Shown here: positions 60,974 through 64,000 of the stretch, one piece after another
Layout: every line of letters begins with the position of its first letter
How positions within the stretch are numbered: position 1 is the stretch's first letter
NCBI GenBank assembly: GCA_964631605.1
Contig: CAZVYG010000008.1
Coordinates: 34,474-98,473 of the forward strand
Direction of reading: 5' to 3'
Origin: JARKQH01 sp964631605
Lineage (GTDB): Bacteria > Verrucomicrobiota > Verrucomicrobiia > Limisphaerales > UBA8199
Length of the DNA stretch: 64,000 nucleotides
Program-made: the position numbers and the translations under genes
Notes under the pieces: generated by a model
Told to the model about the DNA's origin: nothing
The model's input: the letters and a program-made list of their open reading frames with translations, nothing else
The model's database searches: none

Positions 60974-62362
60974 ATGGTGATGAAGTCTTTGCGCGCATGG
61001 ATTGCTGGTTCGGCAGTGGCGGTTCTGGCGTCGTCCGGCATTGCCGCGAACGAGGCGGTGGTGGTGGTCAATCATTGTGGGGACGACGCGGCTCCCGGCT
61101 TCCGGTTCGAGAAGGTGCCGGCTCCGCGGCGGCAGGATGCGGCGGCCAAGGCCACCTTTAGCTTGATTGACGGGCGACCGGATGCCAACGGGGCAGGGCT
61201 GGAGGCCTTGCATGACGGCCTGCTCCCAACCGAAGAGGACGAGCCCCCGGCCAATTTCTTTTTCCGGGCCGGGAGCGGGGGCGGGCGGATCGGGGTGGAC
61301 TTGGGCGCGGCCCTCGAGGTGGGGGCGGTGAATACCTATTCATGGCATCCAGGCGGCCGGGGTCCGCAAGTCTATACGCTTTACGGTTCGGCGGGGACGA
61401 ACGCGGGCTTTGTGGCGGCGCCCGCGCGGCCGGCGGACCCGGCGACGAACGGCTGGGTGCGGCTGGCGCACGTGGACACCCGCAGCGCCGCGGCGATGAT
61501 GGGCGGCCAATACGGTGTTAGTATTGCGGGTCGCGCCGGGGCGCTGGGCCTGTTCCGTTATTTGTTATTCGACATCGAGCCGACGGACGCGGCGGATCCC
61601 TTCGGCCACACGTTTTTCTCGGAAATTGATGTGGTGGGCCTGAACGCCCCCGAGGAACCGCCGGCGTCGGAAGTCGCTGGGGGGGAGGTGGGGCCGCATC
61701 GGAAAACGATCCGTCCAGAGGGCGGTTATGAGATTGTGTTGGACACGTCGGAGACGCCCGACTTGACGGAGTGGGCGGACCAAAAGCTGGTGCCGATGAT
61801 TTTGGAGTGGTATCCGAAGCTGGTGGCGATGCTGCCCAGCGAGGGGTACACCGCCCCCAAACGCGTCACCATAACCATCCGCAAAGACATGCAGGGCGTG
61901 GCGGCCACCAGCGGGACGCGAATCAACTGCGCGGCCAACTGGATGCGGCGCGAGCTCAACCGGGAGGCAGTCGGCTCGGTGCTGCACGAGCTGGTGCATG
62001 TGGTGCAGCAGTACGGCCGGGCGCGGCGGACCAACGCGGCGGCGGCGCGTCCGCCGGGCTGGCTGGTCGAGGGCATCCCCGATTACATCCGCTGGTTCCT
62101 GTTCGAGCCTGAGAGCCGGGGAGCTGAAATCCCGGCTCGGAACCTCGAGCGCACCCGCTACGATGCCAGTTACCGGGTCTCGGACAATTTCCTGAACTGG
62201 GTGGTGAACCACTACGACAAAGACATGGTGCGCAAGTTGAACGCGGCGATCCGGGAAGGGAAGTACAGCGAGGCGTTGTGGAAGGAATACACCGGCCACA
62301 CAGTGGAGGAGCTGGGAGAGAAATGGAAAGCCGAACTGGTGGCCAGGGCGGCGGGCGCGTAA
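60974..62362 (+). CDS. secreted metallopeptidase of the basic-secretory-protein family with N-terminal beta domain
   Basis: 462 residues from the ATG at 60974 (another at 60980). Signal peptide to about residue 25 (AWIAGSAVAVLASSGIAANE). The N-terminal 200 residues form a beta-sandwich-like region (GRIGVDLGAALEVGAVNTYS). The C-terminal domain holds the zinc motif LHELVHVVQQYG (HExxH) and GWLVEGIPDYIRWFLFEPES, characteristic of the plant basic secretory protein/PBSP peptidase-like family. Extracellular proteolysis is likely; substrate unknown. Begins 37 bases after the capsid terminator. Confidence 0.85.
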   Translation: MVMKSLRAWIAGSAVAVLASSGIAANEAVVVVNHCGDDAAPGFRFEKVPAPRRQDAAAKATFSLIDGRPDANGAGLEALHDGLLPTEEDEPPANFFFRAGSGGGRIGVDLGAALEVGAVNTYSWHPGGRGPQVYTLYGSAGTNAGFVAAPARPADPATNGWVRLAHVDTRSAAAMMGGQYGVSIAGRAGALGLFRYLLFDIEPTDAADPFGHTFFSEIDVVGLNAPEEPPASEVAGGEVGPHRKTIRPEGGYEIVLDTSETPDLTEWADQKLVPMILEWYPKLVAMLPSEGYTAPKRVTITIRKDMQGVAATSGTRINCAANWMRRELNREAVGSVLHELVHVVQQYGRARRTNAAAARPPGWLVEGIPDYIRWFLFEPESRGAEIPARNLERTRYDASYRVSDNFLNWVVNHYDKDMVRKLNAAIREGKYSEALWKEYTGHTVEELGEKWKAELVARAAGA

Positions 62363-62505
62363 CCGCGGCATGCGCCGCCCGGCGGCGAACCGGGGGGTGC
62401 CGCCGGACTGAAAAGGCCACCGGCAAAAATCAGGCCTCCCCTCCCCGCTCGACGCGAGGAGGGGGCACGCGGTTGGCGGACGCGCGGTTCGGTTGGCCGG
62501 GGTGG

Positions 62506-64000
62506 TTATTGAAGCAACCGCGCGCGGAAGAACCGGTACGGGAACACGGTATTGGTGTAGTAGAACGAGCTGGTCGTGTTCGTCATGAGGAGGGTCCCCA
62601 CCACGTCCCAGTTGTCGAAGTCGAATGAGGCCTGGATTTCATGCGTCGTGCCGGAGGCCCCGACGAGCAGGAAGTGGAAGCGGTTCGTGTCCACCGGCGC
62701 GGGCGAACCGGCTGCGAAGGCCGCCACGGGCAGCGAGGGCGGCAGGAAGCCCAGCCAGAGCTGAACGTCGCCGGGGTCGCCAGAGGTGCCGGCAAAAGCC
62801 TCTTCGTCATTAGGTACTGGTCCCAGCGTGAGGGCTCCTCCCAGGGCAACCGGAGTGCCGGCGTGGGCGAAGGCGGCGCCCGCGAACAGGCTGTTCAGGG
62901 GGATGCTCGCCCGGGTCGTGAAGTTGGACTCGGCGACATAGAGGGGGCGTCCGCCGTAGGTGAGGCCCTCGCCCAGGTCGGCGAAAACATCGGTCGCGCT
63001 GGTGGCGGTGTTGGTCAGGGTGGGGATTGGGGTCGTGACCTCATGGAGGTGATAATCCACCCAGTTGGTCGGGCTTTTAATCCGACCCGGTATGGCCAAC
63101 AATTCGGCGCCGGCTGGCAGGGTGGACATTGCCGGCAGGTCGAAGACAAAGAAGTTGCGATAGATTTTCCCGCCGCTTTCGCCGACAAAGTAGTTGTCGT
63201 TGCCCGCGTAATGACTGCCCAGGTGATCGTACCAACCCGTTTTGGAAGCGTTGACGAGCGTGGACGTGCCGAAGGTCAGCCGCAATTGCGCGTCACTTGG
63301 GCTCAGTCCGCTGTAGCCGAACAAGTCTTGGTTATAGGGCGCGCCGTCCAGTGTGGCGAGGGTGCCGCCCAGGGCAATCTGGCTGCCTTTGGCCACGGTG
63401 GCGTCATTGATGAACGTGACGTTCAGCGGAATGATTGCGCGCTGGCCGGTCTCGACCGCGTACACCTTGCGAACGCCATAGACCGCGCCGTCGGCCAGGT
63501 CGTTGTAGATGTTGGTCAGGCCCGAGCCGCCGGCGGTCAAGGTGGCGATGGGCGTGGACACATGATGCAGGACATAGGTTTCGTGGGAGTACGGAGTGAG
63601 GTTGCTATAACAATTGATGAGCATCTCCGCTTTGACGACGGTGCCGGTGAAGACCGGCACATTGAAGACGAACCAGTTCCGGAGCGTGACTCCCCCCTCG
63701 AGGTCCCCAACACAGTAGTTGTTATTCCCTGCGTTGTGAAAGCCGGTATTGTCATACCAGCCGCGGTCGGCCGCGTTAAGCGTCACCGACGTGCCCGGCA
63801 CGCTGGGCACCGTCACGCTCTGCACCGTCAGCACCACGTCGTTGCCCGAGCCGCCGTTATAATTGATACGGAAGCCGATGTCGCCCGCGTTGAACGTGGC
63901 TCCGTTGGGCAGGCCGGCGAAGGTGCCGGTGATGGGATCGGCGCCGTCGTTGTCGAGGATGACGAACTGGTCGCCGACGGCCGGTTGGCCCGGAGGGAAG
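62506..64000 (-). CDS. large surface protein, C-terminal part (5'-partial)
   Basis: The frame runs from the window edge to a stop at 62506 (about 498 codons), so the N-terminus lies outside. The first visible part (ITGTFAGLPNGATF, then INYNGGSGNDVVLTV) is the end-motif of autotransporter-associated beta-strand repeat proteins. Two similar beta domains follow, each with GWYDxxGxHxAGNxNYxVG (near residues 80 and 265). The C-terminus ends FPYRFFRARLLQ, a variant of the F(Y/F)RL tail of the other surface proteins in this window. Probable exported adhesin or autotransporter-like protein. Confidence 0.78.
   Translation of the reverse strand, partial: FPPGQPAVGDQFVILDNDGADPITGTFAGLPNGATFNAGDIGFRINYNGGSGNDVVLTVQSVTVPSVPGTSVTLNAADRGWYDNTGFHNAGNNNYCVGDLEGGVTLRNWFVFNVPVFTGTVVKAEMLINCYSNLTPYSHETYVLHHVSTPIATLTAGGSGLTNIYNDLADGAVYGVRKVYAVETGQRAIIPLNVTFINDATVAKGSQIALGGTLATLDGAPYNQDLFGYSGLSPSDAQLRLTFGTSTLVNASKTGWYDHLGSHYAGNDNYFVGESGGKIYRNFFVFDLPAMSTLPAGAELLAIPGRIKSPTNWVDYHLHEVTTPIPTLTNTATSATDVFADLGEGLTYGGRPLYVAESNFTTRASIPLNSLFAGAAFAHAGTPVALGGALTLGPVPNDEEAFAGTSGDPGDVQLWLGFLPPSLPVAAFAAGSPAPVDTNRFHFLLVGASGTTHEIQASFDFDNWDVVGTLLMTNTTSSFYYTNTVFPYRFFRARLLQ

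Noticed and set aside
62363..62505. CCCCTCC/GGAGGGG hairpin in the convergent gap after the metallopeptidase gene
   Set aside because: A seven-base stem exists but no T-run follows on either strand, so a terminator call is not justified.

Overview
Organism. The window is GC-rich and gene-dense, and it contains two runs of N, so it is a draft or metagenomic scaffold. I infer a free-living member of the Verrucomicrobiota (Pedosphaera/Limisphaera-like). The reasons are very large secreted proteins built from laminin-B-like, MAM/jelly-roll-like, FN3 and beta-helix modules; several of these ending in the same F(Y/F)RL-type tail; paired pilin-like operons with PilX-like proteins; and DTDGDGMAD-type calcium loops. 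No rRNA, tRNA, CRISPR array, transposase or integrase was seen.

Layout. 1-5.6 kb: two secreted surface proteins (one cut by the window edge) and two decayed gene ends. 5.8-9.8 kb: an orphan UreF-like protein and an Mla-type lipid transport operon (MlaE, MlaF, MlaD). 9.8-18 kb: a secreted TIM-barrel hydrolase-like protein and a roughly 1,750-residue modular protein with an assembly gap inside its repeats. 18.3-23.6 kb: a conserved unknown and two tandem secreted glycosidase-like proteins. 23.7-29.0 kb: four overlapping genes forming an AmmeMemoRadiSam locus: a MEMO1-AMMECR1 fusion, a membrane spermidine-synthase-like protein, a small membrane protein and a radical SAM enzyme. 29-34.6 kb: two toxin-antitoxin pairs (Panacea type and VapC/Phd type), an SDR oxidoreductase, a response regulator, a Tat-exported flavodoxin-like protein and a CcdA-like protein.

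34.6-42.6 kb: one co-directional block behind an ArsR promoter/operator. It runs ArsR, ArsP-like permease, CxxC disulfide protein, ProC-like oxidoreductase, thioredoxin, eight-haem membrane cytochrome, beta-barrel porin and a small exported protein. Thiol-metalloid chemistry is therefore placed beside what looks like an electron conduit. 42.7-45.7 kb: YbjN protein and a decaying restriction-modification locus. 45.7-48.7 kb: a classic arsenic operon (ArsR, ArsC, ArsM, Acr3) with its own promoter/operator. 48.8-50.6 kb: pyrF and gap, with a terminator between them. 50.9-58.1 kb: two tandem minor-pilin triads (PilV/PilW/PilX-like) separated by a membrane-anchored response-regulator protein. 58.6-60.9 kb: a self-contained operon of HK97-type prohead protease and major capsid protein, with a two-site palindromic operator in front and a terminator behind, and no other phage genes. 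60.9-64 kb: a secreted basic-secretory-protein-type metallopeptidase and the C-terminal part of another large surface protein.

Most notable are the isolated capsid/protease operon with its operator, the ArsR-headed redox/cytochrome/porin block, and the overlapping AmmeMemoRadiSam operon whose members carry export-type N-termini. All functions are inferred from sequence motifs read by eye; no database search was run.
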